NCBI GenBank assembly: GCA_036971615.1
Contig: JAYKKR010000001.1
Coordinates: forward strand, 3,410,001-3,474,000
Direction: 5' to 3'
Source: Amyloporia xantha
Taxonomy: Eukaryota > Basidiomycota > Agaricomycetes > Polyporales > Adustoporiaceae
Length of the DNA stretch: 64,000 nucleotides
The notes below the pieces were generated by a model. It was not told the origin of the DNA and searched no databases. It was given only the letters and a program-made list of their open reading frames with translations. Both the position numbers and the translations under genes were made by a program. Shown here one piece after another: positions 1 through 11,274 of this stretch. Each line of letters begins with the position of its first letter. Within the stretch, counting starts at the first letter, position 1.

Positions 1-555
1 GTTATCACCGACTCATATTCGCTTCAAGGGTACCCTTGCTAGGGTGGAGAAGAGCCCTCGATTTGGATGATGGAACTTACCCCGCCGGATGCGGTGGATC
101 TGATCCAGTAAAATTGGGGATACCCCTCCTCACTGAGACAAGAAGAAGAATTCTGGGGCCATGCTCATTTTATTCGGATTTCTCATTCGGATTTCTCCTT
201 GCTTTATTCGGGTTTTATGTCGTAATTCCTCTTGGGTTCTGAGTTTGTCTAATCTTGGGTCTCGCGTTGATTGGCTGTCGTGAGCATCATTTGTATTTCA
301 TCAATCGGCATCTCTGCTTCGTTGAGTCATCGTTGTTGTGTTCGCATTTTTGACCCTTCCTGAAATCATCCCCGAATCAAGTTGTATTCACTTGTATACA
401 TCGCTACTTCACCATCTGTACATGTCATATCCCTCATCTAAAGCACCATATATGCTGTTTAAAAAATAACCCTAACCCAAGTTTTGGGGTTTGTTCCCAA
501 CTGTGCATGCAGCGCTAAGGTGTGTGCAGTAGTAACAGTACAGCAAATTATTTAC
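1..555. other. Unassigned left edge, no gene recognised
   Basis: No protein family is recognisable here. One plus-strand frame is open from the window edge to 242 but gives a low-complexity, Phe/Leu-rich product with no domain I know. It could be the tail of a decayed element entering from the left. A short telomere-like run (ACCCTAACCC) sits near 470. The foldback element begins at 556. Confidence 0.4.
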
Positions 556-1611
556 ATTGCCGTTTGCAGTAAAGATGGCGGTGGCGCGTTTCCCGCGCGT
601 TTCGCGCATATTCCTACCTGAAACTTCCGACCCCATTATCTCGACAACCGTGGTGCGGATTCCTAGACATAGGGGGTGTTTCGGGATCTACTCTTTGAGG
701 GCTTTACAGCCCCATAGTTTTTATGCTGAAATGTTCACTTGGTAGCGTGCACCTCTAGGGGCCCTTGTAGCTACTTGTTGCCCCTGTATCTCGACAACTA
801 CAATGTATTTTAACATAATTCTTGAATCAATACATTCTGTGAGAGGCCCAAAAGTGAGCCCCAGCAAAAGAAACCACCGCTGTGTGTGTGTGCATGCATG
901 CGAAAGATGATTGCTGTGCCGCCACCTTCAGGCTTCTGCGTGCGACTTCTTCACTTATACCGCTATCATACATAATCTGCCCTACTATATCTCATAATTC
1001 CATGACTCAGCGCTGTACTGGATGCACCAGAGTCTGAGTCACAGTACCAAAGTGCTTGTAATCTGCCAGCAGCCGTTCAATTGTCCGTCTCTTGCAGCCA
1101 GTGTAGCGAGAAATGGACAAGATATCGGTTGAGTGAGCCATGTTGATCAAGACCTCACAGAGGTCATCTGACAAAGGCTTGCCTCAGGCCATCCATAGAA
1201 AGACGTTGTGAGTGTGTCGAGACAAGAGTTGCGCGCAGAAGGTGGCAGCACGGCAATCATCTTTCGCATGCATGCACACACACACAGCGGTGGTTTCTTT
1301 TGCTGGGGCTCACTTTTGGGCCTCTCACAGAATGTATTGATTCAAGAATTATGTTAAAATACATTGTAGTTGTCGAGATACAGGGGCAACAAGTAGCTAC
1401 AAGGGCCCCTAGAGGTGCACGCTACCAAGTGAACATTTCAGCATAAAAACTATGGGGCTGTAAAGCCCTCAAAGAGTAGATCCCGAAACACCCCCTATGT
1501 CTAGGAATCCGCACCACGGTTGTCGAGATAATGGGGTCGGAAGTTTCAGGTAGGAATATGCGCGAAACGCGCGGGAAACGCGCCACCGCCATCTTTACTG
1601 CGAACGGCAAT
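556..1611. mobile_element. Foldback/long-TIR DNA element with relic transposase spacer
   Basis: Bases 556-929 reappear as the reverse complement at 1238-1611 with no gap, because paired positions always sum to 2167. By eye I count only about three mismatches (near 565, 915 and 920). Looser similarity continues inward to about 947 and 1226. Each arm carries the word ATCTCGACAAC twice, a CA/TG run and GCATGCATGC. The spacer of about 300 bp holds a helix-turn-helix relic on the minus strand. This architecture fits a foldback or long-terminal-inverted-repeat DNA transposon derivative. I could not settle a target-site duplication: the flanks read TTTAC on the left and AACGAG on the right. The high arm identity argues for a recent insertion or for gene conversion between the arms. 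Confidence 0.75.
1007..1192 (-). pseudogene. Transposase N-terminal helix-turn-helix relic
   Basis: The minus strand reads Met-Ala-stop-GKPLSDDL and then stays open for 58 codons to a TGA at 1007. The stretch includes ISRYTGCKRRTIERLLADYK, with the spacing of a helix-turn-helix as in Tc1/IS630-type transposases ('..YTGxxxRTIxRxLxxY..'). The early stop is TGA where family proteins usually have Arg, so one C-to-T change (CGA to TGA) would explain it. No catalytic DDE domain follows, so only the DNA-binding end survives. It lies exactly between the inverted arms and was probably the original cargo of the element. The superfamily assignment rests on pattern, not on a search. Confidence 0.5.
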
Positions 1612-2405
1612 AACGAGTCGACACAGTCGATTGGTAAAATCTGAAGGAGACTGCAATGCATACAGGATGATTGACCCGTACGTGAAGAGCTCATACCAAG
1701 AAATGGTCATCAGATATCAAACGGCTCAGGTCGGCATTTCATATCGTACAGCACCCGGTCCATGACTTTGTCGCCCATACCTGCAGAAACGGCACATCCT
1801 CGCAGTCAGATTACAGAACATTGCCGAAATTTTTGCTCAAGTTCTACCTCTGAATGAGGCTGGAAGCGGAAGAGCCGGACAACACATCTCCCGTGCAATC
1901 ACAAGCGACTGAAGTTACAAATTCAGACGTCCTGACTCCTTGGAGGCTTGGACATCACCGCTTCAAAATGAATCCGTTTCCGATGGGCTGAGTGCCTGTG
2001 ACTTCTTTCAGCGGTAGCGCGAATCAATATCTCCTATCTGGATCGTCGTCAAATTGCTAAGTACTGGCAGACAACCTGGTTATCCATGTCCTTTTCACAG
2101 AGAGGATTCGAGTCGAGGCCAACTCACTGCTGGCGGCGTCGTCGAAGCCTGCCAGTGCAAGCAATCGAGGCGAGCGCTTACTAGAAATGGTGACCACGTG
2201 CGAGAGCCGAGTCGGCTCCGATCGTCCTGACTGATCAAGCTTGCCGCCTTCACACATTGCCCACCACAAAGGTCATTTTACATAAGGATCCGCGATGCAC
2301 CGTTCATGGGTGGCTCACTCTTAAAGTTGCACTCGCTTGAAGCAGACCGCTCATCTGCGTCTCACTAACCAATCTCTGTGGTTTCTATACACTAGGTGGT
2401 GAAAG
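1612..2405. other. Intergenic, upstream of the RBR ligase gene
   Basis: Nothing recognisable in either strand. The last 100-200 bases presumably carry the promoter and 5' UTR of the following gene. The minus-strand frame at 2057-2269 has no family resemblance and is not called. Confidence 0.4.
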
Positions 2406-4115
2406 ATGTCTGCGGCACTTCCAGAACGAAAGTCGGATCTTACAGAGTGTACTTCTCTGCAGCAGGAAGAATGGGAAGTCCTGGAGGTATGCCGTTATTT
2501 CGCCTGGACTTATGCAGATTGATTCATCATTCGAGCATTTGCAGTCCATATACCCAGACTGTGTATCCGGTGACATTTCCAACGGGTCTCTCAAGCTCGA
2601 GATTCCTATTGAATTCCCAGAAGCGAGGTCCGTCTCCGTAGTCGACGATCAGAGCATATCTACTCCAGAAGATAATACGCTACCTCAAGGTTCACTTGCT
2701 AGTACTTCTCAGGCGTCTGGGCCGTCGCACCTGTCTTTGTCTACATTGCCTCCTCTATTGCTTGACATTCTGTTACCACCATCCTATCCCTACGATCCTC
2801 CCGTGATCGTATCACTACATGCGACCCACTCATGGCTGCCAGTTGGTCTCGGGATACAGCGAAGACTACTGGAGATGTGGCAGGACGGAGAAGGCGTTTT
2901 GTATACCTGGGTCGAGTGGCTGCGGAGCGGCGAATTTCTGAATGCTCTAGACCTCACCTTCACTTCAGACGGGGAAGAGGCTATCCGGTATGTCCGTTAG
3001 TTCTGGCTATAGTCATCAAAGGCTAATAAGTCTGCTTAGAATAGCACATCCAGCACCACACGTGTTGATACCGGTCCTCAAGGCCTACGACCAGTCGACG
3101 CAGCTGACCAGGTTCTCACAAACCTCGTATACATGTGAGATCTGTCTCACGTCTATCAAGGGGGCACGGTGCATTCTGCTATCGTGTTCGCACGTATTCT
3201 GCCGCGCGTGTCTGGAAGACTTTTGGAAATTGTGCATTGCAGAAGGCGACGTTGGGCGTGTGGGCTGCCCTGACCCGCAATGTGTGAAGGCTGGACGGGA
3301 AGCAAATGAGGAAGAGGTGAGGAGGGTTGTCACCGAGGACGAAGTGAGACGGTGGAAGTGGCTGCGAGAGAAACGGGAGCTCGAGAAAGGTATGTGGCAT
3401 ATTCCTCGTGTTTTACGAGCGCCGTTCATCGCATCTGTTTCATAGATCCGTCCATAATTCATTGTCCGCTGGCGTTCTGCCAGAGACCAGTGCCTAAACC
3501 GCAGAATGTCGATGAAGGGTCTGGATGGGAACGCCTACGGACATGTCCTGATTGTGGCTATTCCTTCTGCGCCTACTGCAAGCGGACATGGTACGTTTCT
3601 TCTTTGCTGCAGTGGGTCTTACGCCTGAATGTTGCATTTGCCAGGCACGGGCCGCTCTCTGACTGCCCAATATCTGCGACAGAATCCTTTGTGCTAGAGT
3701 ACATGGGACTGCCAGAAGGTTCGGCCGAGCGGGTGGTCATGGAGCGGCGATTCGGGAGAACGAACATCCAGAGGCTGGTCGCAAAGTTTGAGGAAGAACA
3801 GGCGAACAAGTCCTGGATCAAGCAGTCGACGATGGCGTGTCCGAGCTGCCATGTCCATGTCGAGAAGTCGCTGGGGTGCAACCATGTACGTCGAGATGTG
3901 GACTGGGTCGGTGTTCGGACTACTGATGCGATGACTCCCAGATGACGTGCGTACGGTGCAAGGAACATTTCTGCTACCGGTGCGGGGAGAGGCTGCAGGG
4001 GAACAACCCCTATGTGCATTTCTCTACGCCGGGACATCGGTGCTACTCGAAGCTATTTGATTTCCAGAGCATCGATGACGAATGGCAGCCTGTGGAGGGC
4101 TTTGACGTACTGTAG
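2406..4115 (+). CDS. RBR E3 ubiquitin ligase, RNF14/ARA54 (Itt1) type
   Basis: Six exons (2406-2486, 2545-2987, 3040-3389, 3446-3590, 3645-3885, 3942-4115), frame-checked, encode 477 aa. Order: RWD domain (about 20-170, with SIYPDC and the ILLPPSYPYDPP strand), RING1 from C207 (CEIC, CSHVFCRAC), an IBR zinc-binding region (HCPLAFCQ, TCPDCGYSFCAYC), then RING2/Rcat (CPSCHVHVEKSLGCNH split by an intron, then MTCVRC). RBR ligases pass ubiquitin through a Cys in the GC-N/H-H-M element, which is C418 here. The RWD-RBR order is that of RNF14 and fission-yeast Itt1, which act on translation and stalled-ribosome quality control in other species. The first junction was set by the RWD motif: joining exon ends gives EVLE-SIYPDC. 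A nearer acceptor at 2517 would break that motif. No defect seen. Confidence 0.93.
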
Positions 4116-4530
4116 GCTCTAGGGACATGGCCTGTGCTGCGCAGTGGAAATATAATTTGTATATTTTTTCGGAGAGAAAACGGTGCCGCCTATATTATTG
4201 CTGGGGCGCGGGCGCGGGCGGGGCCGAGCTCATTTGTCAGGGTGAGTTCAAAGTCCGCTCGCCGTATAGGGCAGCGCCGAGGCGCACCGACGTTCTGCAT
4301 TTTCTTTCGCCTGGCGTGCTCCTATAACGATATCTTGGTCTGTCTCTCCTTGTTTCTCTCCGACGACGACCAGCCTCCTTCGTCTTTCTCGAGGCTGCGC
4401 GGGGCCCGCCCGGATACCACTTTGTCCATACCCCCAGTGCTACCTCATACCCTCCCTGTTTCCCTAACTCCCGACGCCCGCAAACAAATCTCTGTACATT
4501 TCACGCGCATACTTCGCAAGGACAAGAACA
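4116..4530. other. Intergenic/5' leader of the KH-domain gene
   Basis: The gap between the RBR stop and the KH start is pyrimidine-rich in its second half (runs such as CTCCTTGTTTCTCTCC near 4350). Such CT-rich stretches are common just upstream of transcription starts in basidiomycete housekeeping genes. No coding signal. Confidence 0.4.
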
Positions 4531-7500
4531 ATGGAAATCTACACCACTTCATTTACTTATCCTCGTCGTTCACGACTCGCTCATTCCCCCGCTTCTTCTC
4601 TCGACTTCTCCGCCGCGTCTGAGCTCAGGCGCGTCGAGTCGTATCCCCAATTTCAACAATACACCAACACCAATAATCTCACCGACTCCCCCGGGACTGC
4701 GTCCCCCTCCGACTATGAGGCTGTTCAAAAGCTCTCCATGATGACTATGAGCCTCCATGGTGTACACATCTCCTTCTCTCCCGCCGACCAAGGCAGGGCC
4801 TGGGCCTTTCAGATCTCCGGTGCATATCAGCAGGTCATGCTTGCCCGAGGCGTTATCCTGAAGGAATGCCCTATCCAAGTAAGCTGGGTGAAGTGCTTCC
4901 TACTGCGGTACATCCTGACACTTCTTCCAGAATCGTTCGACTATCAAGGTGGCACGTTCAGAGATTCTCGATACTCCCTCTTCAAAGCCAAGCCTCAAGC
5001 CTGAAGTGCGTCGTCGTCTTGACGACATTGCCTCGGAGACGTTGGCGCATATCGCGGTAGTGAACAGTCCTCTCTCTTTCCACCCGTACTCTCCCGGACG
5101 GCATCAGTAACAGTGCCGGGTGGTCAGGATTGGAGTCTGAGCGTGTCTGCGAGCTCGTCATTACCGGACATGGTGACTCTGTCGACCTCGCTCGTGTCCG
5201 ACTGTTGGTCATGTTGGACGAGTTGGTATGTGGCGATAATGCGGTCCCCTTATGGTAACTAATGCCAACTTGATGTCAAATCTGAAACAGAGCGGCCTGC
5301 ATGCTGAATCCTGTGAGATCGATCGTACCCTCCATGCGGTGGTAGCGGGCAGAAAGCGCGCTATGGTGCAGTCCATTCAAGAGGAAACCGCAACCAATAT
5401 CTACTTCCCGTCCCCATTGCAGGATGTCCTTGGCCCTGATTTGGCGCAGTCTGCACCGAACTCCTCGCCGTCCGCACAGACTAACAAATCCAATGCGAAC
5501 ACCATTTGGATAACAGGAGAGTTTTTCGGCGTTCAGAGAGCTCGTGACATGCTGTTCCAAGTCTCGATGACCAAGGTAATATTGTCACTGGTGGCTGTGA
5601 ATTTCTGCAGCTGAAAGCTGAACTGATATTGCAGAGCAAGCAAATCTTGTCCAGAGACAGCGCAATCCTTCCGCGTAAAATGGATTGGATGGTTACAGAG
5701 CGTGCCGACGACTTGAAAGCGCTCATGCATGACAATGCCACCTACATCCAGTTCCCTCCTATCGGCAGTTCGACCAGCCTGATCACCGTCTTTGGCGACC
5801 ACCGGGTGAACATTCAGAGGACTATCCGCTCGATCATGCAACTGGTGTGTATGATGCACTTATGAGTGATTGACTTCAGGTGTCTTGACTTGATGACAGG
5901 CGTGCCAGTTCTATATCGCGTCATTGTGGCTCCTGCCCGCGCAGTTCAACGTCTTAATGCCGTCGACCAGCTTAAACGCAACGCAAGTGTCAGCGATCCT
6001 CAAGCAAGTCTCATACGCGTCTGGCGCAGAGGTCGTATGTAAGGGTATGTGCTTCGAGATGCACGGTCTCGAACATGAAGTTCGTGCCGCCATTACTATG
6101 CTCCTCGACTTGGATATTGTCAAGGTGTGTTAGGTATTTGAATGGAACACCGATATGGTCGTGATGACACCTTCCCAGCAATTCCATCACGAGATTCGCT
6201 TCCAGATTGAGCTCGCCAACGAGCATCGCGAGTTTATCAGCGGCAAAAAGAACGGCAAGATCAACAAGATCATGCAGACCACGAACGTCAAGATTAAGTT
6301 CGAAACCTTCAACGAGCATAACTTCCTCATCGACGTTTCTGGCAACGATGCGTCTGTATTGCAGGGCCTCACTCTTCTGCAGGAGGAACTGCCCGCGGAG
6401 ATCTCCTTCCACGTGCCGGAGTCATACCACAAGCGTATCATCGGCGTTGGTGGGCGTAGCATTCAACGCATCATGAAGAAGTACGGTGTGTACGTAAAGT
6501 TCTCGAACGCGGAGGAGTTCGCGGCCATGGGCGGCTATAATGACAACGAAGACAACGTCATTGCGAGAACGCCAGCCAAGAATGCCATGAATCTGGAGAA
6601 CCTCAAGCAAGCCATCATGGAGCTCGTCAATCCCAAGGTTTGTTACAGGGCGTTTTCATTATATCCATGCTGACATGGTTGACAGGACAAGGACTACATG
6701 AACGAAACGGTCTCGATTCCACGCAAATATCACCGCACCTTGCTTGGAGAGAAAGCCATATTTATCCACGACATCGAAGCCAAGACTAACTCGACAGTAA
6801 GGTTCCCCGACAAGGAGACGGCTTCTGACCTGGTCATGATCTTTGGACCCGAGTCACAGGTTAATATTGCTGCGTCGATGCTTTTAGTAAGTCATTTAAT
6901 CCATGCATTCCTCCGTCAAACTAACTGCCTTGCAGGATCATGTGCCCTTCGAAGCTGACATGGCTGTCCCTCCTCATCCCGAGTTGGCTCGTATCTGCGC
7001 CTCGCCCGAATTCGCCGCGTTTACTGAGCGCATCAAGCGTGACTTCCAAGTCGTCATCTCTCCCAACGTCAGGATCGCATCACCCGGAAACTCATCTGAC
7101 ATGCCTTCAGATTGCTCGTTCAATTTCAGGTGTCAGCGCAGTAACAGTGACTTCTTGGTGACTGCCCGCGAGATGCTCGAACAGTTCTTGATCAGCCACA
7201 ACGCTCACATTTATCCTTCGGCGACTTCCCGGACTCATCAACGTACAGATTCATTCACGGATGCCTTCCCTCACTTCGATAGTAAGGTGCTTTCCACGGC
7301 TAGGACTCGCCACCAAAGTGAGCCTTTTGATGTTCAATGTTTGGCCGATGATCTGATGACTTGAATAGATTCCGCTGATCTTGGACGTCCCTCCGAGGCT
7401 ATGATCGATAGGCGCCTCCGCCTGGCCAGTTCATCACCCGATGTCAAGGCATTGTTCAACAACTCGCCTGCTTATATCTACCACCTAGAGGAGGAGGAAG

Positions 7501-8025
7501 ATCTTGAGCCACAGCCTAACTACGTCCCTGGACCATCTACTGATTATTGGACACCGTTGCCTCCGATAGTGAGTGCATTTGGTTCAGTCTGCTCCTGATA
7601 CTGACTGCATTCTTCAGGGTTCTGGCCTGCCCTCCCGCCGGCACGGCGAGGACGCGCTGAAGCGCGGCTCAGACTCGCTCCTGGAACACAAGCTCAAGGA
7701 CCAGCTTGCGAAGCCCCGTTCGCTGACGAACCGTGCACAGTCCCTTGACCTGACCTATTCCCTTACGCGCATTAATGAGGTGCCCCGGTCCTCGGGTCTG
7801 TCCCGCCCCGATTCGCCTGACACTGCTACTGGCACCGGCACTGGCACAGGTGGAAGCTCTAGTCCGATATCTGCTACGGCCCCGTCGTTTCCCAGTGTGT
7901 ACGGCCCCCCTGCCCGCAGCGGTGTCGTTGCTGGATCCTCACATGCTATGAGCCGCGGAGGCCTCGTGATGGATCAAGAAAGCATGGACGAGGTGACGAG
8001 AGTCATCTCGAACTTGGGTCTGTGA
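4531..8025 (+). CDS. Multi-KH-domain RNA-binding protein
   Basis: A gene of roughly 1,000 aa in about ten exons. The N-terminal region has Ser/Pro-rich sequence and then repeated KH-like units. Two units keep a clear GXXG loop: ISGKKNGKINKIM near 6240 and IIGVGGRSIQRIMKKYG near 6440. A third (LLGEKAIFIHDIE, near 6750) has a degenerate loop. Earlier units (from 4740, 5150 and 5480) show the alternating strand-helix pattern but poor loops. The tail (7620-8022) is low-complexity with a Thr-Gly run and ends in VTRVISNLGL. It resembles fungal multi-KH proteins related to yeast YLL032C or to vigilin/Bicaudal-C type RNA binders, which act on mRNA in the cytoplasm; the exact orthology is inference. 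Start chosen at the first ATG of the open exon (4531). The small exon between about 5000 and 5250 is not fully resolved. Confidence 0.82.
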
Positions 8026-8640
8026 TGTTACGAAAGACCATAATTTTGCGGTAAGCGGGACTGGTGCCTCGCCCACAGGACAGATACTTGGTGCTTCCTT
8101 GTCGGCCGCCGTACATATCTTCAAAACGAGTTCTCAGTTCACTGTAGCAAAGCTTCTCATTGGACACTCGACTTCCACGGACAAGCTCCGTTTCTCCCTT
8201 CCTTGCTCCATTATCTTCATTGTCATCTCGTGTCCGTGTCGTGTTCTCATTTATCCTCACGCACCGCATCACATCCTGTCCCTCCGTCCGGTCTGTCGCA
8301 TGCTCCATCGTATACTTTATATATGACCTACTAGCTAGACTCGACTGCTTCATCTATCTCAAACCATCTCGCTCAATCTCTGTCGTATTCAGTGCTCGTC
8401 TAGTATTCTCCTACTTATTGGCGTGGCTCCTACTGCTTCGCATGTAAAATACAAGAATGTCTCACATTGGTCTAGTGGGCTGCTTCGCATACACAGGTCT
8501 TCACGCATCTCCGACCGTCTGATTGGCCGACCTTCAGAACATGTAGTATTATTAGTACTACCAGCGCAGTTGGCTTTAAGACAAAATCCTTGAATTGACA
8601 GACAGCCATATACGGTCAGCATCCTATGACAAGCATAGAC
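8026..8640. other. Convergent 3' UTR region
   Basis: The KH gene ends leftward and the rhodanese gene ends rightward, so this AT-richer stretch should hold both 3' UTRs and polyadenylation sites. No gene seen. A terminator motif cannot be assigned for RNA polymerase II. Confidence 0.4.
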
Positions 8641-9281
8641 TCATGTCGACTTGGTGATGCCCTCTCGAGAGGTCCAATCTAGCCACGACCCCTTATAGTT
8701 CGCGATACTTGATAATTGTCAGTATTGCTTTCCACGAAAGGTGCTTGGAAAACACATACTTTGTGTATCCGTTCCTTTTAGCAATATCGCAAGCACTAGC
8801 GGATCGCTTGCCGCTGCGGCAATAGAATACAACCTCTTGGTCCCTCTGAGGTTTGTCAAATCCAAATTTCTCCTTGAAGGAAGCGGGGTCGAGGTGCAAT
8901 GAGTTGGGAAGGACGGAAAGCGGCAGGTTTACAGATGATGGGATGGATCCCTGGAGGACCTCGTCCGGTTCGCGAACGTCAATGAGATAGTTGTCCTGTG
9001 AGCGAAGTCATGAGATGAGAATGCGCAAACGGTCGAGACACACATACCGGGCTCGGCTGCTGAGTCTTCGGCTTTAGCTCCTCGTATGTCAAATTCCTGG
9101 CATCCCAGTCCTGACGCAGCTTTTCCTGCGCCTCGAGGGCCTTCTTTCTTTCGGGGCTGATCGTAGACTCATAGCGTGCGACGCTTGCGAGACGCGGAAG
9201 CGAAAGGGTTGCGCGAGCAGCTGGTCTGGCTAAGCCGTGGCCTACGGCTGCAGGGAATCGTCTGAAAGAGACGCGGAGCAT
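8641..9281 (-). CDS. Mitochondrial single-domain rhodanese (sulfurtransferase)
   Basis: Three exons (9281-9048, 8995-8760, 8707-8641), frame-checked, give 178 aa. The start MLRVSFRRFPAAVGHGLARP is rich in Arg, Ala and Ser with no acidic residue, as in mitochondrial presequences. The rhodanese domain follows: DNYLIDVREPDEV, then the active-site loop CRSGKRS with the persulfide-carrying Cys, and the usual end NYKGSWLDW. Single-domain rhodaneses move sulfane sulfur from thiosulfate or protein persulfides to acceptors such as cyanide or thioredoxin. The last intron (8708-8759) was placed so that the conserved YKGSWLDW end is in frame. No defect seen. It is transcribed away from the copper genes to its right. 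Confidence 0.92.
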
Positions 9282-10518
9282 AATGGCAGTTATTCTGACT
9301 TCAGAGTCTGTAAAATGACTGATAGAAATGTGCTGGAGGAGAATGTCAAGCGCCTTGCTCGACGCGAGTCTGAGACATGCTCGGCCCAGAATGGCGTCAG
9401 ACGCGTGAGTCATGTGACCATCTCGGAGGCCGAGAGGTGGCTGGGGGACCCGCAGACGAGCTATGTGTCTTCGGGTCCGTACGTGCGGCATTTTGCCATT
9501 GGCCAGCGCACAATTGCCTCAGCAAGACTGCTCTTCCCCTGGTGCGCTCATTTACCATCCTCGAGCTGCAATCCCCTACTGTTCCCACCCTTCATTATCG
9601 TTTGCTCTGCTCTCGACGGTTGTGAGGGCCTTCTGTGCTGCTAGCTGAGAAGAACCGGGACAAATGGAGCGTAGTTCTCACCAAGCGTGTCCCGGGCCTT
9701 CCTCGCTCACACATCGGGTTCAACAGCTCGAGAGATATTAGAATGGCCAAGACGCTTTCCCTCCCTCTGTCTCCTACACGTTTCCTACCACCGTTTTGCC
9801 CTCTACGCTTAGCTCCTCTTCTGCGCCGTGTCACCACTTCCAAGCCTCGATTCCTGACTACTTTCAGAGTCGGTCCTCTCAAGTTACACCTCCGCAACGT
9901 CGTGTGCGTCAGGACATGTCATGATGTCCTGCATTGGGTAAGTGCATCTGATACCTCAGATCCTCACGATATGGGCAGGGGAGGTGCGAGCGTAGTCCTC
10001 CGAATCTGAACCTGCCCACCAACAAGAACGCTCTCGTTTGTCGAGACTATCAACTACATCTAGATCTGGCGATTCCTGTTTGTCTCGTATCTCTTGTCAA
10101 GGCTAGTGCATCGGGACTTCTAGTATCTGGCTCCTCACTACCTCCGGTCCTCGCGCCTGACGGTCCTGCTGGGTCTGTCTTGCCATGGTAAGGATGTCAG
10201 TCTTCAGAGTGCATTTCGCGTTGGCATGGTCTGCCCATGAAAATTCTAATAAAAAAACCATGATGAGCTGCGAATTCACTCCATCAGCTTCATGACGCCT
10301 GCACATGGGCTGAACGGTACAATTCTCCAGCCCGTAATTTCCTCACCACTGCAGTGCTTGATTTACCGCCACCATGCGACTTTGGTGTTGTTTTTGCGCT
10401 TTCGGATGTTGCCGAATTTCACGTGCTCTGTGACCTCTTGTCACGATCAGCCGCCCATTCATATGCCCTCCTATCGAAAACTCGCCCACTAGTGCTCCAA
10501 GCCTACAAGTCAGTAGCC
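9282..10518. other. Intergenic between rhodanese and copper transporter
   Basis: About 1.2 kb with no recognisable gene. An open frame at 9635-10009 includes a basic, Leu/Pro-rich stretch (from MAKTLSLPLSPTRF) that looks like a presequence but leads into nothing, and I do not call it. The sequence TTTGCTC occurs at 9601-9607. It equals the core copper-response element bound by Mac1/Cuf1-type regulators in other fungi, but a 7-mer is expected several times by chance in 64 kb. Confidence 0.4.
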
Positions 10519-11274
10519 ATGGATATGTCGATGTCGATGTCTATGCCCTCAATGACCGCGACGTCCTCCGCACCGGTCTCCACCTCCACCAGCATGTCCG
10601 GCATGACGACGATGGGCATGATGACCCCATACCTGCACTTCACGACCGGAGACAATCTTCTGTTCAAGACGTGGGCACCCTCGTCCCACGGTGCCATTGC
10701 GGGTGCATGCATCGCTCTCGTTGCTATTGCTATCTTCGAACGATGGGTGTCCGCGGTGCGAGGGCTCATGGCAGCTCATTGGCGACGCAGGTAGCTGAGA
10801 ACACTTCCGTCGACAACAGTAACATTAACGGCTGTTATCAGGGCATTTGCATTCACAGCGACCCGTTTCTGTCATGACGACTCTTCCCCCTCAACTCCTG
10901 GCCCGGAGAAGAATGCGCGGACGACATCGAGGAGGTCAACGTGAACACCTTGTCGAGCAAGTACCCTGGGCCCGTCTTCACCTTCCAGCGCCCTCCTCGC
11001 ACCATCGAGCCGTTCATCCTGGCGCACGATCTCCCACGCGGAGTGCTCTACGCGGTCCAAGCCCTTCTAGCCTACGTGCTTATGCTTTCGGTCATGTGGG
11101 TTGTCTTTCCGTGTTTCGCCTTGAGGCGCCTAGTTCCCGAGTATCGCGCTCATGCCCGCGGCTTCCCACAGGACGTTCCAGGCAGCGTTCATCATATCAA
11201 TTGTGCTTGGCTTGGGTATCGGGGAGGTGCTATTTGGCAGGATGGCCGGGAGGGACAACCATTTGCTACACTAG
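10519..11274 (+). CDS. Ctr-family high-affinity copper transporter
   Basis: The N-terminus is a Met cluster (MDMSMSMSMPSM, then MSGMTTMGMM), the extracellular copper-binding 'Mets' motif of Ctr proteins. Next come YLHFTTGDNLLFKTW and a first membrane segment. The second membrane segment carries MLSVM (the conserved MxxxM). The third carries GLGIG (GxxxG) and GEVLFGR before a short tail ending HLLH. Ctr proteins form plasma-membrane or vacuolar trimers that import Cu(I). The last intron (11096-11171) is clean. The middle is not: from the donor at 10793 I cannot join the cytosolic loop to the second membrane segment with ordinary short introns. One in-frame solution uses an atypical intron of about 166 nt. 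A frameshift is the alternative. Start chosen at the Met-rich ATG; an upstream in-frame ATG at 10354 adds non-conserved sequence. Confidence 0.85.

Noticed and set aside
460..482. ACCCTAACCC run as evidence of a chromosome end
   Set aside because: Only about one and a half units and no array. More likely chance or a single Myb-factor site.
2487..2517. 31-nt first intron in the RBR ligase
   Set aside because: The acceptor at 2544 gives the conserved RWD sequence EVLE-SIYPDC and a normal 58-nt intron.
9635..10009. 124-codon ORF with presequence-like stretch before the copper transporter
   Set aside because: No downstream domain and no plausible exon partners. Could be 5' leader sequence.
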